This document shows, one piece after another, positions 28,096-35,304 of a DNA stretch of 64,000 nt (its first letter is position 1; every line of letters starts with the position of its first letter). The DNA is from a virus. The translations under genes were made by a program, and so were the position numbers. The stretch lies in the IMG/VR virus record IMGVR_UViG_3300035681_000018, positions 1 through 64,000 of that record, one strand, 5' to 3'. Below the pieces are notes generated by a model that worked only from the letters and a program-made list of their open reading frames with translations, was not told the origin of the DNA and made no database searches.

Positions 28096-28351
28096 AGTGA
28101 CCCCCAGGTTTGTGCATCATCCTGAAAACCATTTTGTTGACGTCAACAAAATGGTCTACGTATAGGAGCTAAGCATAGGGGGTGTTGTTAATAGATGGAT
28201 GCAGTGTAACTGGCGTACCGACAATCGGGCTGTGAATTAACCAGGCGTATCCAGACAGTGACTGCACCTCTATCTTGGGCTCTCCTTCTAGACTATTTGC
28301 CTAACGAGTCACCCAAGCTGCCCCATCAGAAAGAGAGGGGGAACTCAATTA
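28096..28351. other. Gap of 256 bp with a perfect palindrome
   Basis: No gene found on either strand. The 28-nt palindrome at 28128-28155 is the only strong structure. The rest (28156-28351) has no clear motif. It is the likely 3' end of the minus-strand transcript from 28352 and the leader of the tRNA pair. Confidence 0.5.
28128..28155. repeat. 28-nt perfect palindrome
   Basis: ACCATTTTGTTGAC followed by its exact reverse complement GTCAACAAAATGGT. As RNA it forms a 12-13 bp hairpin with almost no loop; as DNA it is a symmetric operator-like site. It lies 33 nt 5' of the tRNA pair on the minus strand. Confidence 0.7.
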
Positions 28352-29023
28352 TTATACATCTTCATTAGGTGTTCTCCAAAAGTACTCATCGTTTTCTCCA
28401 AGACGACCCCACTTGGGGGCGTGTTCTACATCAAAGTAGCGTGTTGATACCTTGAAGTCTGGTGTCTTGAGATTGTGATAACTCAATGATGGATCAACCA
28501 TGCGACACCGATTGTTGGGATAAGCGCCAATTTGACCGTTGTCCAAAGCCACAATGTTATGGGATTTGTGCTCATCAGGAAACTCCGAGAAGTAAAAATC
28601 AGGTTCGTTCCTATGAGGATGATAGTTGTCTACGGTAAATAAATATGTGCCCTTCATTACACCTGCGCTTCGTGTCAGGACTTCAAAACCCATGTTGAAG
28701 ATTAAATTTTTTTCAACGACCGTAAGTCCATGGTCAAACCCATTCCAGAACTGAAGGTCGGTTAGCTCCAGGTCAGGTGTAGGTTCTTTGGGTTTATCTG
28801 GATAGTCTGAGTCCCATGCAAGAAATGCACTGATAGGAAGCTTGTCATATAGTGCTCCATACTCAGTTAAGTACGTTTCAAACTGTAATGCTCGACCAGT
28901 TAAAGATTTACAAGTTACCCAGTAACCTGGAGTGTACTCACCATGTCCATCTCTTAAGTCTCGAAGATATTCTCGGCGAACCCATACTTTAATTGGCGGA
29001 ACGTTGGCAACAAGAGTTGTCAT
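28352..29023 (-). CDS. Probable virion-associated protein, 223 aa
   Basis: Not assigned. Starts MTTLVANVPPIKVWVRREYL, then PGYWVTCKSLTGRALQFETY and GALYDKLPISAFLAWDSDYP. I know similar proteins of this size from cyanopodovirus-like genomes, without function. Beta-rich and soluble. The HNH gene upstream ends 35 bases inside its 5' end. Confidence 0.55.
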   Translation of the reverse strand: MTTLVANVPPIKVWVRREYLRDLRDGHGEYTPGYWVTCKSLTGRALQFETYLTEYGALYDKLPISAFLAWDSDYPDKPKEPTPDLELTDLQFWNGFDHGLTVVEKNLIFNMGFEVLTRSAGVMKGTYLFTVDNYHPHRNEPDFYFSEFPDEHKSHNIVALDNGQIGAYPNNRCRMVDPSLSYHNLKTPDFKVSTRYFDVEHAPKWGRLGENDEYFWRTPNEDV

Positions 29024-29423
29024 GTGTTTTTAAATAAGTAGAGGCAAGAATTAACAACGCAGGGTCGTCATCAAAAAAACCGATCCCAGCGTTGCACTTA
29101 GCACATAATAGCCCTCTGACAACTCCAGTGGCATGGCAATGGTCTACAACTAAAGAATCATTCCTGCCTCTAGCTTTTGGATGCTGCTTGCAACAAGCAC
29201 ATAAACCTTGTTGACGTTTTTCCATTTCTTTATATTGTTGTTTTGATATTCCATATTTTTTTTCAATATCTTTCCAACGTTTTATGTTAATGTAATGTAC
29301 TTTGTTATTTTCTTTATAACAATCTTTGCACCAACAAGTATGTCCATCTGAATATCGTTTGTCTATCCGAAAAAACTGTAAAGATAGCTCTTTGCGGCAA
29401 CGGCTACAAGTTTTAGTACCCAC
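28989..29423 (-). CDS. HNH endonuclease, recombination endonuclease VII type, 144 aa
   Basis: N-terminal zinc ribbon CSRCRKELSLQFFRID...CKDC (residues about 6-40), then the Endo VII core LVVDHCHATGVVRGLLCAKC (about 91-110) with catalytic DHCH. Likely a homing nuclease rather than a resolvase. The apparent start is a GTG that abuts a terminator T run with no Shine-Dalgarno. AT-rich relative to neighbours. Inserted at the start of the gene at 29023, which it overlaps by 35 bases. Confidence 0.8.
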   Translation of the reverse strand: MGTKTCSRCRKELSLQFFRIDKRYSDGHTCWCKDCYKENNKVHYINIKRWKDIEKKYGISKQQYKEMEKRQQGLCACCKQHPKARGRNDSLVVDHCHATGVVRGLLCAKCNAGIGFFDDDPALLILASTYLKTHDNSCCQRSAN

Positions 29424-29449
29424 AAAAAATCCCGGTGTAATACCGGGAT
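29424..29449 (-). terminator. Rho-independent terminator, minus strand
   Basis: Read on the minus strand: ATCCCGGT-ATTAC-ACCGGGAT followed by six T. 8-bp stem with T run, a textbook intrinsic terminator for the transcript coming from 29557 and upstream genes. It directly precedes the HNH start codon. Confidence 0.75.
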
Positions 29450-29556
29450 CATAGCTTCCTTCTCACCCAACTTGTTGCTAAGCACTACGTCTGTAACGTG
29501 AAGGAGCTTTCGACTATTGGCTCCAGAGCGGTATTGCTCTGTATGTCAGGATACCA

Positions 29557-29724
29557 TCATTTCTTCTTCTTTGCGGCTGCTTCCTTTTTCTTGGCAATCA
29601 TCTCTTTAAACTTGTCGCGTGCAGCAGCTTGCTTGTCGGTACCACCTGTTTTGCCCTTGGGAGGTACGGCTTTACCCTTGGGAGGTACGGCTTTGCCGCC
29701 TGCAGGTTTCTTAGCTTGTGCCAT
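29557..29724 (-). CDS. Lys/Ala-rich basic protein, 55 aa
   Basis: MAQAKKPAGGKAVPPKGK followed by a second KAVPPKGK repeat and a C-terminal helix DKFKEMIAKKKEAAAKKKK. The direct repeat KAVPPKG is visible in the DNA as a duplicated 24-bp unit. Very basic and intrinsically disordered, probably binds nucleic acid in the virion. No family named. Confidence 0.65.
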   Translation of the reverse strand: MAQAKKPAGGKAVPPKGKAVPPKGKTGGTDKQAAARDKFKEMIAKKKEAAAKKKK

Positions 29725-29754
29725 GATTGTTAAGTAACTCTTTTGATTATAAAG

Positions 29755-29955
29755 TTACTTACCTTCTTTGTAACGACGAGCGGCACGCCCAGCTTTCTTG
29801 GCACGTTCAGTGTTAGGTACAAATTGTTTCCCTTCTCTACTACCAGCTCTTTTCTTTTGGTCGGTCTCCGCACGTTCTTCTTTAGACAGTGATGCCCAAG
29901 CTTTCTCTGGTAGGTAACGCTTGGTGTATCCTTTTTGAATTGCTTTGTCTGCCAT
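29755..29955 (-). CDS. Small basic protein, 66 aa
   Basis: MADKAIQKGYTKRYLPEKAW, then KEERAETDQKKRAGSREG and a Lys/Arg-rich end. Likely DNA-associated. Similar short basic proteins with RYLPEKAW-type cores are common in cyanophage virion gene blocks. Three bases from the next gene. Confidence 0.65.
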   Translation of the reverse strand: MADKAIQKGYTKRYLPEKAWASLSKEERAETDQKKRAGSREGKQFVPNTERAKKAGRAARRYKEGK

Positions 29956-29957
29956 AA

Positions 29958-30875
29958 TTAAGGAATATTGATAGGGTACATAAACGATTTATCTGGCATT
30001 TTCATTACAATTGAACGACCAAAAAATGTAAGTGGATGTGCACTAGGTGGAGGAGCGGCGCCATTGGGCAATCCCATTCCTGTTACTGAAGTTAAAGCCG
30101 CTTCTTGAGAGGGATTTAGTGGGGCAATTCCACCAGGAAGTTGTTGCATGGGAACTTTTCTATCTGCAGCACCGTAAACAAAATCATATTTCTCGTCTGC
30201 AGTATAACCTTTTTTGTCGGGACTAAACCAAACATTACCAAAAGAAGTAGCAGGCGAAGTTAAAGGATTATTCTCAGTTGAAGTTGAATAAGGGGTATAG
30301 GGAATATCGCCTGTTCGCATTCTTTTTATTCTGCTCCTTGTTTCAGCTAATGCATTATTTGCAAATTTACGCATTTCAGGCGAATTCATGCCTGCAGCAT
30401 TCGGAGAGTTCAAGATAGTACTCAAAGTTTTTTCTTCTTCTATGGAATCAGTAAGAAGTTTTTGGAAATAATCAGGTTTAGCTATGGCTGTACCAACTTG
30501 TTTTGTCATGGCTTCTGGTATTTCTAGGCCAGTTGCGCCGATGCCGGTGTAATACCTGCCAAAAAGATTTGCGCTAAAAGGTAATGCATTCAATCCTCTT
30601 GATACGGTTTGTTGAACTACAGGAGAAGCAGCTTGCAATGTTCTTTCCACAACAGGCTGTGCCTTTGCAACACCGGTAGCTGCCGCATCAATTAAAGCTG
30701 CTTTTCTGCGATCAAAATCAGATGGCTGTTGGTTTTTGGGAAGACCAGACCTTTGAAATGCTGCACCAATTGGAGTTGCTGCTCCCCCAGGTAATAACCC
30801 ACCAAACACATTTTTATCTACCTGACCGTAACCACGATTTACGCGATTAAGAAATTTTTGAAAGAAATCGCCCAT
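29958..30875 (-). CDS. Probable virion protein, 305 aa
   Basis: Not assigned. Starts MGDFFQKFLNRVNRGYGQVD; Gly/Ala/Pro-rich, low complexity, with NPSQEAALTSVTGMGLPNGA near the end. The style matches the protein at 61525. The ATG at 30875 overlaps the stop of the small basic gene upstream (TGATG); a GTG one codon earlier is also possible. Confidence 0.55.
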   Translation of the reverse strand: MGDFFQKFLNRVNRGYGQVDKNVFGGLLPGGAATPIGAAFQRSGLPKNQQPSDFDRRKAALIDAAATGVAKAQPVVERTLQAASPVVQQTVSRGLNALPFSANLFGRYYTGIGATGLEIPEAMTKQVGTAIAKPDYFQKLLTDSIEEEKTLSTILNSPNAAGMNSPEMRKFANNALAETRSRIKRMRTGDIPYTPYSTSTENNPLTSPATSFGNVWFSPDKKGYTADEKYDFVYGAADRKVPMQQLPGGIAPLNPSQEAALTSVTGMGLPNGAAPPPSAHPLTFFGRSIVMKMPDKSFMYPINIP

Positions 30876-31186
30876 CACTTACTCTCTTTATATTTCTTGG
30901 CAGCAGCTTTAGCCTTACTACGTTTTTCATACTCATTTTTGGTCTGCCACTTTTCTTCGCCCCATTTCTCCAAAGACTTTTGTTTCTCACCCTTGCCACC
31001 TTTATATCCACCACCTGCTTCTTTGTACTCACTTGCGACAAGCTGAGCCTTACGCGCCGAAATAATTAGTTAGCCTTACGGCTACGACCATTCTCCCGGT
31101 TTACCCCCACGGCCTTCCCGCATAACTTTGTTTTTGATGCGCTCACGCAAGTCTGGTTTTGTGTACTTGCTTTTGTCTTCAGCCAT
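30875..31186 (-). CDS. DUF5872-like basic protein split by a 27-nt gap (candidate ribosome bypass)
   Basis: The first half MAEDKSKYTKPDLRERIKNK ...GGKPGEWS (34 codons, from 31186) ends in TAG. After 27 nt the frame resumes as ARKAQLVASEYKEAGGGYKG ... KKYKESK (60 codons, stop 30875). Joined, GGKPGEWSARKAQLV is the expected family core (from memory, DUF5872-like proteins), giving 94 aa. The second half has no ATG. The last codon before the stop and the last codon of the gap are both TCG. Options: ribosome bypassing, or a gene broken by an insertion. The ATG overlaps the end of the HNH gene. Confidence 0.6.
31058..31084 (-). other. 27-nt coding gap with hairpin and matched TCG codons
   Basis: Minus strand, right after codon TCG (31087-31085): TAGCC-GTAA-GGCTA is a perfect 5-bp hairpin with a GNRA-type tetraloop that starts with the stop codon; the gap ends with TCG (31060-31058), after which the family sequence resumes in frame. 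The gap has two further in-frame TAA codons. The layout matches the T4 gene 60 bypass: stop after take-off codon, identical landing codon, 5' stem-loop. Confidence 0.55.
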
Positions 31187-31826
31187 AACTTCCTCGTTCT
31201 TTAAGATAAGTGACTGCGTTTGTCAATACATCTATATTATCACCAAATAAACCTAGGGCTCTATTGCACTCTTTGCACAATAAACCTCTGAACTCATTGG
31301 TTTGATGATTATGGTCCATGGCTAAAGATTGTTTATCCTTAGGAGGCTCTTGGCAAATTGCGCATAAACCTTCCTGTGCCTCAAACACAATGTCGTATTG
31401 TTCTTTTGTTATCTTTCTGCGTTCGTATTTTTTGTGGTTGTGATGCAATAAATCTTGCCCTTGTTTTTTAACTTTTTGATAATGTTCTTTGTTATTATCT
31501 ACCCATTTATTCCAGGTTATTCTGTTACAGGTTTTGCATGAAGAATGAAGATATAATTTCCCATCTTGTTTGCGTCTTCTAAAGCAATCCCAATCTAAAT
31601 AATGAGCACATTTAGAACATTGTTTTTGGCCGTCTGCTCCATACAAAAGCCTAAATCGACGATTGACTAAAGATCTGCAATCCTTGCATACGCTGTCTCT
31701 TTTTATATTGCCGGCTGAGTTGTACCCTTTGTTTGCAAAATTTTCATACGGCTTTCTAGTTCCGCATTCCCGGCAAAGCTTTTGCATTGGTTGGTTTGTG
31801 CTTTTCTTACTATAGCACAAAATCAC
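31179..31826 (-). CDS. HNH endonuclease, Endo VII type, 215 aa
   Basis: Two N-terminal zinc ribbons (CRECGTRKPYENF; CSKCAHYLDWDCF) and the Endo VII core LAMDHNHQTNEFRGLLCKEC with catalytic DHNH near residues 168-187. Probably a homing endonuclease. A GTG at 31826 opens the frame; an ATG at 31787 (MQKLCREC) is the more natural start. AT-rich compared with neighbours. It sits between a broken copy and a replacement copy of the same small-gene 5' half. Confidence 0.8.
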   Translation of the reverse strand: MILCYSKKSTNQPMQKLCRECGTRKPYENFANKGYNSAGNIKRDSVCKDCRSLVNRRFRLLYGADGQKQCSKCAHYLDWDCFRRRKQDGKLYLHSSCKTCNRITWNKWVDNNKEHYQKVKKQGQDLLHHNHKKYERRKITKEQYDIVFEAQEGLCAICQEPPKDKQSLAMDHNHQTNEFRGLLCKECNRALGLFGDNIDVLTNAVTYLKERGSYG

Positions 31827-31919
31827 TGCCCAGGTTTTCCACCTTTAGATCCTGCCATCACGCGATCTTTAATATGTTCGCGTAATTCAGGCTTAGTGTA
31901 TTTATTTTTTTTCTGACAT
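31823..31919 (-). pseudogene. Remnant 5' half of the DUF5872-like gene
   Basis: Reads KYTKPELREHIKDRVMAG then SKGGKPGQ and stops at TGA where the HNH segment begins. It is clearly a paralog of the first half of the gene at 31186 (KYTKPDLRERIKNK...GGKPGEWS). Its own ATG at 31919 is out of frame because of an A8 run (31912-31905): one A fewer would restore MSEKNKYTK. So it is both frameshifted and cut by the HNH insertion. Confidence 0.7.
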
Positions 31920-31920
31920 G

Positions 31921-32178
31921 TCAAATAAATGAATTAGGTGTTTTTAAACGAATATTAGTTGGTCTACCTGCACCAAGATTAGGCACAAATGTTTTCATTT
32001 GTTCATCATATTTAACCGGAGTACTTGGCCCTTGATTAACCTGGGATAGTTCAAAGCTATTTTGTTGAAGAATACTGTTTAAAAAATTATTAAACGGTTG
32101 TGTAGGATTGTAAGTTTCAACTCCACCAAGGGAAACCTGAAAGGGAGTTGACAAACCATATATGTTTAAAGGTTGCAT
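31921..32178 (-). CDS. Small Asn/Gln-rich protein, 85 aa
   Basis: Not recognised. MQPLNIYGLSTPFQVSLGGV, low-complexity NNFLNSILQQNSFELSQVNQ in the middle. Probably a minor virion protein by composition and neighbours. Overlaps the gene at 32166 by 13 bases. Confidence 0.5.
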   Translation of the reverse strand: MQPLNIYGLSTPFQVSLGGVETYNPTQPFNNFLNSILQQNSFELSQVNQGPSTPVKYDEQMKTFVPNLGAGRPTNIRLKTPNSFI

Positions 32179-32330
32179 ACATCTTTTTTTTCTTTTAGTA
32201 TTTTAGCCCACTTACATGGACGTGCTATCGCTTCTTCTATTTCCTTACTCATGATGTAAGGAAATTCTTTCGTTAATCTTGCAAAGTATTTTTCGAGGCG
32301 TTCAGCCTCGGAAGGAATGTGGCACTTCAT
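32166..32330 (-). CDS. Small basic protein, 54 aa
   Basis: Not recognised. MKCHIPSEAERLEKYFARLT with a basic helical C-terminus (CKWAKILKEKKDVC). The ATG at 32330 is preferred over one seven codons upstream because the protein-like sequence starts there. Overlaps the gene above by 29 bases. Confidence 0.55.
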   Translation of the reverse strand: MKCHIPSEAERLEKYFARLTKEFPYIMSKEIEEAIARPCKWAKILKEKKDVCNL

Positions 32331-32511
32331 GGTTGATATCAAATTTCTCAATGATCATGTCAATTTTTTCCAGGGAATCAAGACGACACATCAACTCCGT
32401 AATTGCATTGATGGTAACGGGGTGCTCAGTGCGTGCTGCAAAAGCAAGTGCATCGCGCAGATGACGACCTGCTTCATCCAAGGATTCTTTAACTTGATTA
32501 GAAAGAGCCAT
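32302..32511 (-). CDS. Small helical protein, 69 aa
   Basis: Not recognised. MALSNQVKESLDEAGRHLRD then LAFAARTEHPVTINAITELM: helical and soluble. The ATG at 32511 is chosen; upstream sequence in frame looks non-coding. Confidence 0.6.
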   Translation of the reverse strand: MALSNQVKESLDEAGRHLRDALAFAARTEHPVTINAITELMCRLDSLEKIDMIIEKFDINHEVPHSFRG

Positions 32512-32536
32512 TACTTTTCTTGGCAGTACAACTAGA

Positions 32537-33124
32537 TTAACACCAGATCCAACCGATTTGATAGGAGTCAAAGTACGGTTCTACCCCAAGAGATTCCATC
32601 AGTTCGTACACAAGGCGTCCTTTGCCATGGCGACGACCGTCAGGTGCCTTGATATTGTCGTCCACCACAATCAACGTGTTAGGCCCTAGGAGGCCAGACG
32701 CTGCAAACAATTCTTTTAGATGATGAGAAGCAGGCGCCCAATCATGATTCCAATCTGTGATGTTGTACGAATCCAAGTACAGGAGAGATACGTGGCCGCA
32801 CATTGTATCAAGAGCTTCGACAGAATCTGATTCAACAACGTCTGCATGTTTGGTAGATGTACGCGCTAGCTCACAAGCCTTTGGATCAATGTCAATTGAA
32901 ATCAGTTGACCTTTCCCACGGATATCAATGTAGTTATCAAACAACAAGGTTGAGCAGCCATCGCCTGTATAGTTGTTTTCCTCTCGGTACGTACCAGTCT
33001 CAACAATGATTGGCTCGTCACACGAGTCAAGGTGTGCAAAGATTTTTTCAAAGGTTTCTTTGCGGGCACCTAGCTGTGCCTTAAGAGGAGCAAAGTAAGT
33101 ATCCCAGGTACGTTTCTTGGTCAC
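32537..33124 (-). CDS. SAM-dependent methyltransferase-like protein, 195 aa
   Basis: Class I methyltransferase fold: motif I region IIVETGTYREENNYTGDGCS (residues about 39-58), the acidic loop QLISIDIDPKACELA (about 72-86), SDSVEALDTM, and SLLYLDSYNITDWNH corresponding to motif IV with an Asp. GPNTLIVVDDN follows. The substrate is unknown; relatives near glycan genes often act on sugars. Four-base overlap with the upstream gene. Confidence 0.65.
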   Translation of the reverse strand: MTKKRTWDTYFAPLKAQLGARKETFEKIFAHLDSCDEPIIVETGTYREENNYTGDGCSTLLFDNYIDIRGKGQLISIDIDPKACELARTSTKHADVVESDSVEALDTMCGHVSLLYLDSYNITDWNHDWAPASHHLKELFAASGLLGPNTLIVVDDNIKAPDGRRHGKGRLVYELMESLGVEPYFDSYQIGWIWC

Positions 33125-33393
33125 AGGTCTACGCGTGTATATGGTACGTCCTGTGATTGTAGCTCCCTTTCGTACTCGTCAGCCTCAATGGTCTCCACGT
33201 CTTTGTACGCCAAGTTGACAAAGCAACCAGTGCGGCACTCGTCGTCAAAGTCAAAATAGAACCGAGTTAAATTTGCAGTCATTTTCCAAAAACAAAACTT
33301 AGTTAAAAATTGCAACAACCATTTCCAGATTGCTGGCACAAGCCAGCCAAAACAAGAGTAGTACCCCTGAACACCAAGTAAAAACTTGTTCAT
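33121..33393 (-). CDS. Small protein with N-terminal hydrophobic region, 90 aa
   Basis: Residues 1-37 are aromatic and hydrophobic (YYSCFGWLVPAIWKWLLQFL), likely membrane-associated; residues 38-90 are acidic (MTANLTRFYFDFDDECRTGC). The start at 33393 overlaps the stop of the 40-aa gene (ATGA), which supports it. An internal ATG at 33282 could give the soluble part alone. Confidence 0.55.
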   Translation of the reverse strand: MNKFLLGVQGYYSCFGWLVPAIWKWLLQFLTKFCFWKMTANLTRFYFDFDDECRTGCFVNLAYKDVETIEADEYERELQSQDVPYTRVDL

Positions 33394-33512
33394 TGGCGGG
33401 ATGCGACCTCCATGAAAAACAGGTAAGCATCCATGCTAATGACTACAAACATAGCCCCAAGGATTGAAGCAATTGCGTAGTTGAATCCGTCCATGGCAGT
33501 AGGTTTCTTCAT
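33390..33512 (-). CDS. Short membrane protein, 40 aa
   Basis: MKKPTAMDGFNYAIASILGA then MFVVISMDAYLFFMEVASRQ: one membrane helix over about residues 12-33. Coupled to the next gene by ATGA. First gene of the minus-strand block that starts divergently from the exonuclease gene at 33546. Confidence 0.6.
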   Translation of the reverse strand: MKKPTAMDGFNYAIASILGAMFVVISMDAYLFFMEVASRQ

Positions 33513-33545
33513 CTGTTAGACTAATGGTAATACACAAAACCATCA

Positions 33546-34400
33546 ATGGTTGCTAGACTAAATACGTCAGACCCTTGGATTAAAGCCAAGGACGAGCAAC
33601 CAGAAGTCATGCGGTCGTTGAATAGGACCGCAGCCAGAATTTCTCTTAACGGTCGACGTCACTATACAACGCCGTTACCCACTGGTCCTGCGCCTTCCGT
33701 AACCACTATCATTGGCGAGACCGCTTCCGAAGCAAACAAACGGAAGCTCGAAATGTGGTCGAAAGCAAATCCAGGTGTCAAAGAGCAAGCGGCCGAAAGG
33801 GGTACTGCCATTCACTATGGCATGGAACAATACCTCAAGGGGAATAAAAATCCTGAAATTAAGGAGGAATATGCGGACTTTTGGGCGGGTATGCCGCCAA
33901 TCCTGGATCAATTTGAGGAGATTCTATGGGCCGAATCGCCTGTTTTGGATAAATTTAACTTTACTATTGGTTCTGATGACGTTGCTCGCGTATGGGGCTG
34001 TGACTCAGAAGGTCGTGCTTGGGCTGGTGCTCCTGATATTATTGCTGTTGCCAATAACAAATTGACGCTTGCTGACCTGAAGACCAGTGTTAAACCCTAT
34101 AGCCGCAAGTGGCCAAAAGATTTGGAGAAGGGGTCCCAGGAGTGGAGAGACCTGCTTGGTGGTCACATGAAATTCAAGAAGACTTGTAAACAACTCGCCG
34201 CATACGACATTGCTATTAGCCAGACCCTTGGGCTAAAGGTTCAACAAGCTGCAATACTAGTTTCAACCCCTACTCGCACCCAAATTTTTAAAATTTCACG
34301 TCGTTACCTTGATATGCTACATGAAGACTGGTACAAAATTGTAGATGAGTACTATAAACAAATTGAAAACTGCAACGTTTACGATTCTGATCTTATTTGA
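33546..34400 (+). CDS. PD-(D/E)XK exonuclease (RecB/Cas4-like), 284 aa
   Basis: DNA end-processing nuclease for recombination or replication. Motifs in order: RGTAIHYGMEQYL (about 84-96, GxxxHxxxE), AGAPDIIAV (about 160-168) and LTLADLKTS (about 172-180) giving the PD...(D/E)XK core with DLK, then CKQLAAYDIA (QxxxY, about 216-225). Length fits phage RecB-like exonucleases. Divergent from the minus-strand gene at 33512. Its 3' end is overlapped by the HNH gene. Confidence 0.8.
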   Translation: MVARLNTSDPWIKAKDEQPEVMRSLNRTAARISLNGRRHYTTPLPTGPAPSVTTIIGETASEANKRKLEMWSKANPGVKEQAAERGTAIHYGMEQYLKGNKNPEIKEEYADFWAGMPPILDQFEEILWAESPVLDKFNFTIGSDDVARVWGCDSEGRAWAGAPDIIAVANNKLTLADLKTSVKPYSRKWPKDLEKGSQEWRDLLGGHMKFKKTCKQLAAYDIAISQTLGLKVQQAAILVSTPTRTQIFKISRRYLDMLHEDWYKIVDEYYKQIENCNVYDSDLI

Positions 34401-34827
34401 AAATGGAGAAAAAATTTGTACTCTTTGTAAAGAGCTAAAAACTTTAGCGTGCTTTAGCAAAGCAGGTCGAAAAGATTCGCTTAGAAGTGATTGCAAAAAA
34501 TGTAATGCTAAAAAATATAAACAATGGAAAGAAAAAAACAGGACCGCATATTTACGTGGGGCAACCAATGCAGGATTAAAAATAAAATATGGAATCACTC
34601 TTGAAGAATATGAGCAAATGCTAAAAAATCAAAACCAGTGTTGTAAAATTTGCAAAAGTAAAAAACCTGGAAGAAAAGGTGTTAAAAGATTTGCAGTAGA
34701 TCACTGTCATAAAACCAATAAAGTAAGAGGATTGCTGTGCATGTCCTGTAATACAGCAATAGAATTATTAAATGAAAACCCGGTTCTTTTTGACGCTGCA
34801 AAACAGTATTTAGAAGAGTATTCTTGA
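34345..34827 (+). CDS. HNH endonuclease, Endo VII type, 160 aa or shorter
   Basis: Zinc ribbon CTLCKELKTLACFSKAGRK...CKKC and core FAVDHCHKTNKVRGLLCMSC with DHCH. Homing-type. The frame's first ATG at 34345 lies in the exonuclease gene. A more natural start, ATGGAG at 34403, is one base out of frame across an A6 run (34409-34414): with seven A it would read MEKKICTLC. Very A-rich. Conclusion: start or frame is uncertain, domain is not. Confidence 0.75.
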   Translation: MSTINKLKTATFTILILFENGEKICTLCKELKTLACFSKAGRKDSLRSDCKKCNAKKYKQWKEKNRTAYLRGATNAGLKIKYGITLEEYEQMLKNQNQCCKICKSKKPGRKGVKRFAVDHCHKTNKVRGLLCMSCNTAIELLNENPVLFDAAKQYLEEYS

Positions 34828-34864
34828 AACCCTTATTAAATGAAACCACTTGCGCCTTGGTAGG

Positions 34865-35050
34865 ATGGCAGCTTACAACCCCCATGGGAAGATGGAGTGC
34901 CGGAAGCGTCTAGCTTGGACGATCGCCTGCGAGCAAGCCGTTGTCACAAAAGAGGATGCTGTAACAATCTATAACAGACTCATGGATGAATTTAATGGGA
35001 TGGATAAGAGAAATAAATACAAACAGACTGAGTCTAATAAGTCTCAGTGA
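34865..35050 (+). CDS. Small basic protein, 61 aa
   Basis: Not recognised. MAAYNPHGKMECRKRLAWTI then a helical part (AVTIYNRLMDEFNGMDKRNK). The ATG at 34865 follows TTGGTAGG. A seven-codon open frame (ATG 34840) ends just before it and could be a leader. Confidence 0.6.
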   Translation: MAAYNPHGKMECRKRLAWTIACEQAVVTKEDAVTIYNRLMDEFNGMDKRNKYKQTESNKSQ

Positions 35051-35118
35051 TTTAACGATATCTTAGGAGACGTCTTGGGTTGGTGGCCGTAGGATAAAAA
35101 GACAAGCCAAAAAACCTC

Positions 35119-35304
35119 ATGTGCACCCACGTCATCGGCGTGGGCGAATGGATGCATACCCTTGTTAGCCGCATGGCCAATGCGGCGGATGGGGATTTGT
35201 TTTGTCTTCCAACGCCTATGCATTTACATGCTTACAACTTGGTAAAGGACGATCAATATCCCGATCGCAGCTTTAGAATCTCTCTTACCTACCCAACGAA
35301 ATGA
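35119..35304 (+). CDS. Small protein, 61 aa
   Basis: Not recognised. WMHTLVSRMANAADGDLFCL then PTPMHLHAYNLVKDDQYPDR look natural. The stop overlaps the primase start (ATGA), which supports the gene. An ATG at 35152 is an alternative start. Confidence 0.5.
   Translation: MCTHVIGVGEWMHTLVSRMANAADGDLFCLPTPMHLHAYNLVKDDQYPDRSFRISLTYPTK

Noticed and set aside
29498-29737. 79-codon plus-strand frame with FFFFAAASFFL
   Set aside because: It is the complement of the Lys/Ala-rich protein at 29557-29724; the hydrophobicity reflects lysine codons on the other strand.
31058-31084. A 27-nt self-splicing intron at the gap in the DUF5872-like gene
   Set aside because: Far too short for any intron; bypassing or a simple insertion explains the sequence better. 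A larger group I intron covering the HNH gene would need to remove the intact replacement half-gene and gives no clean exon junction.
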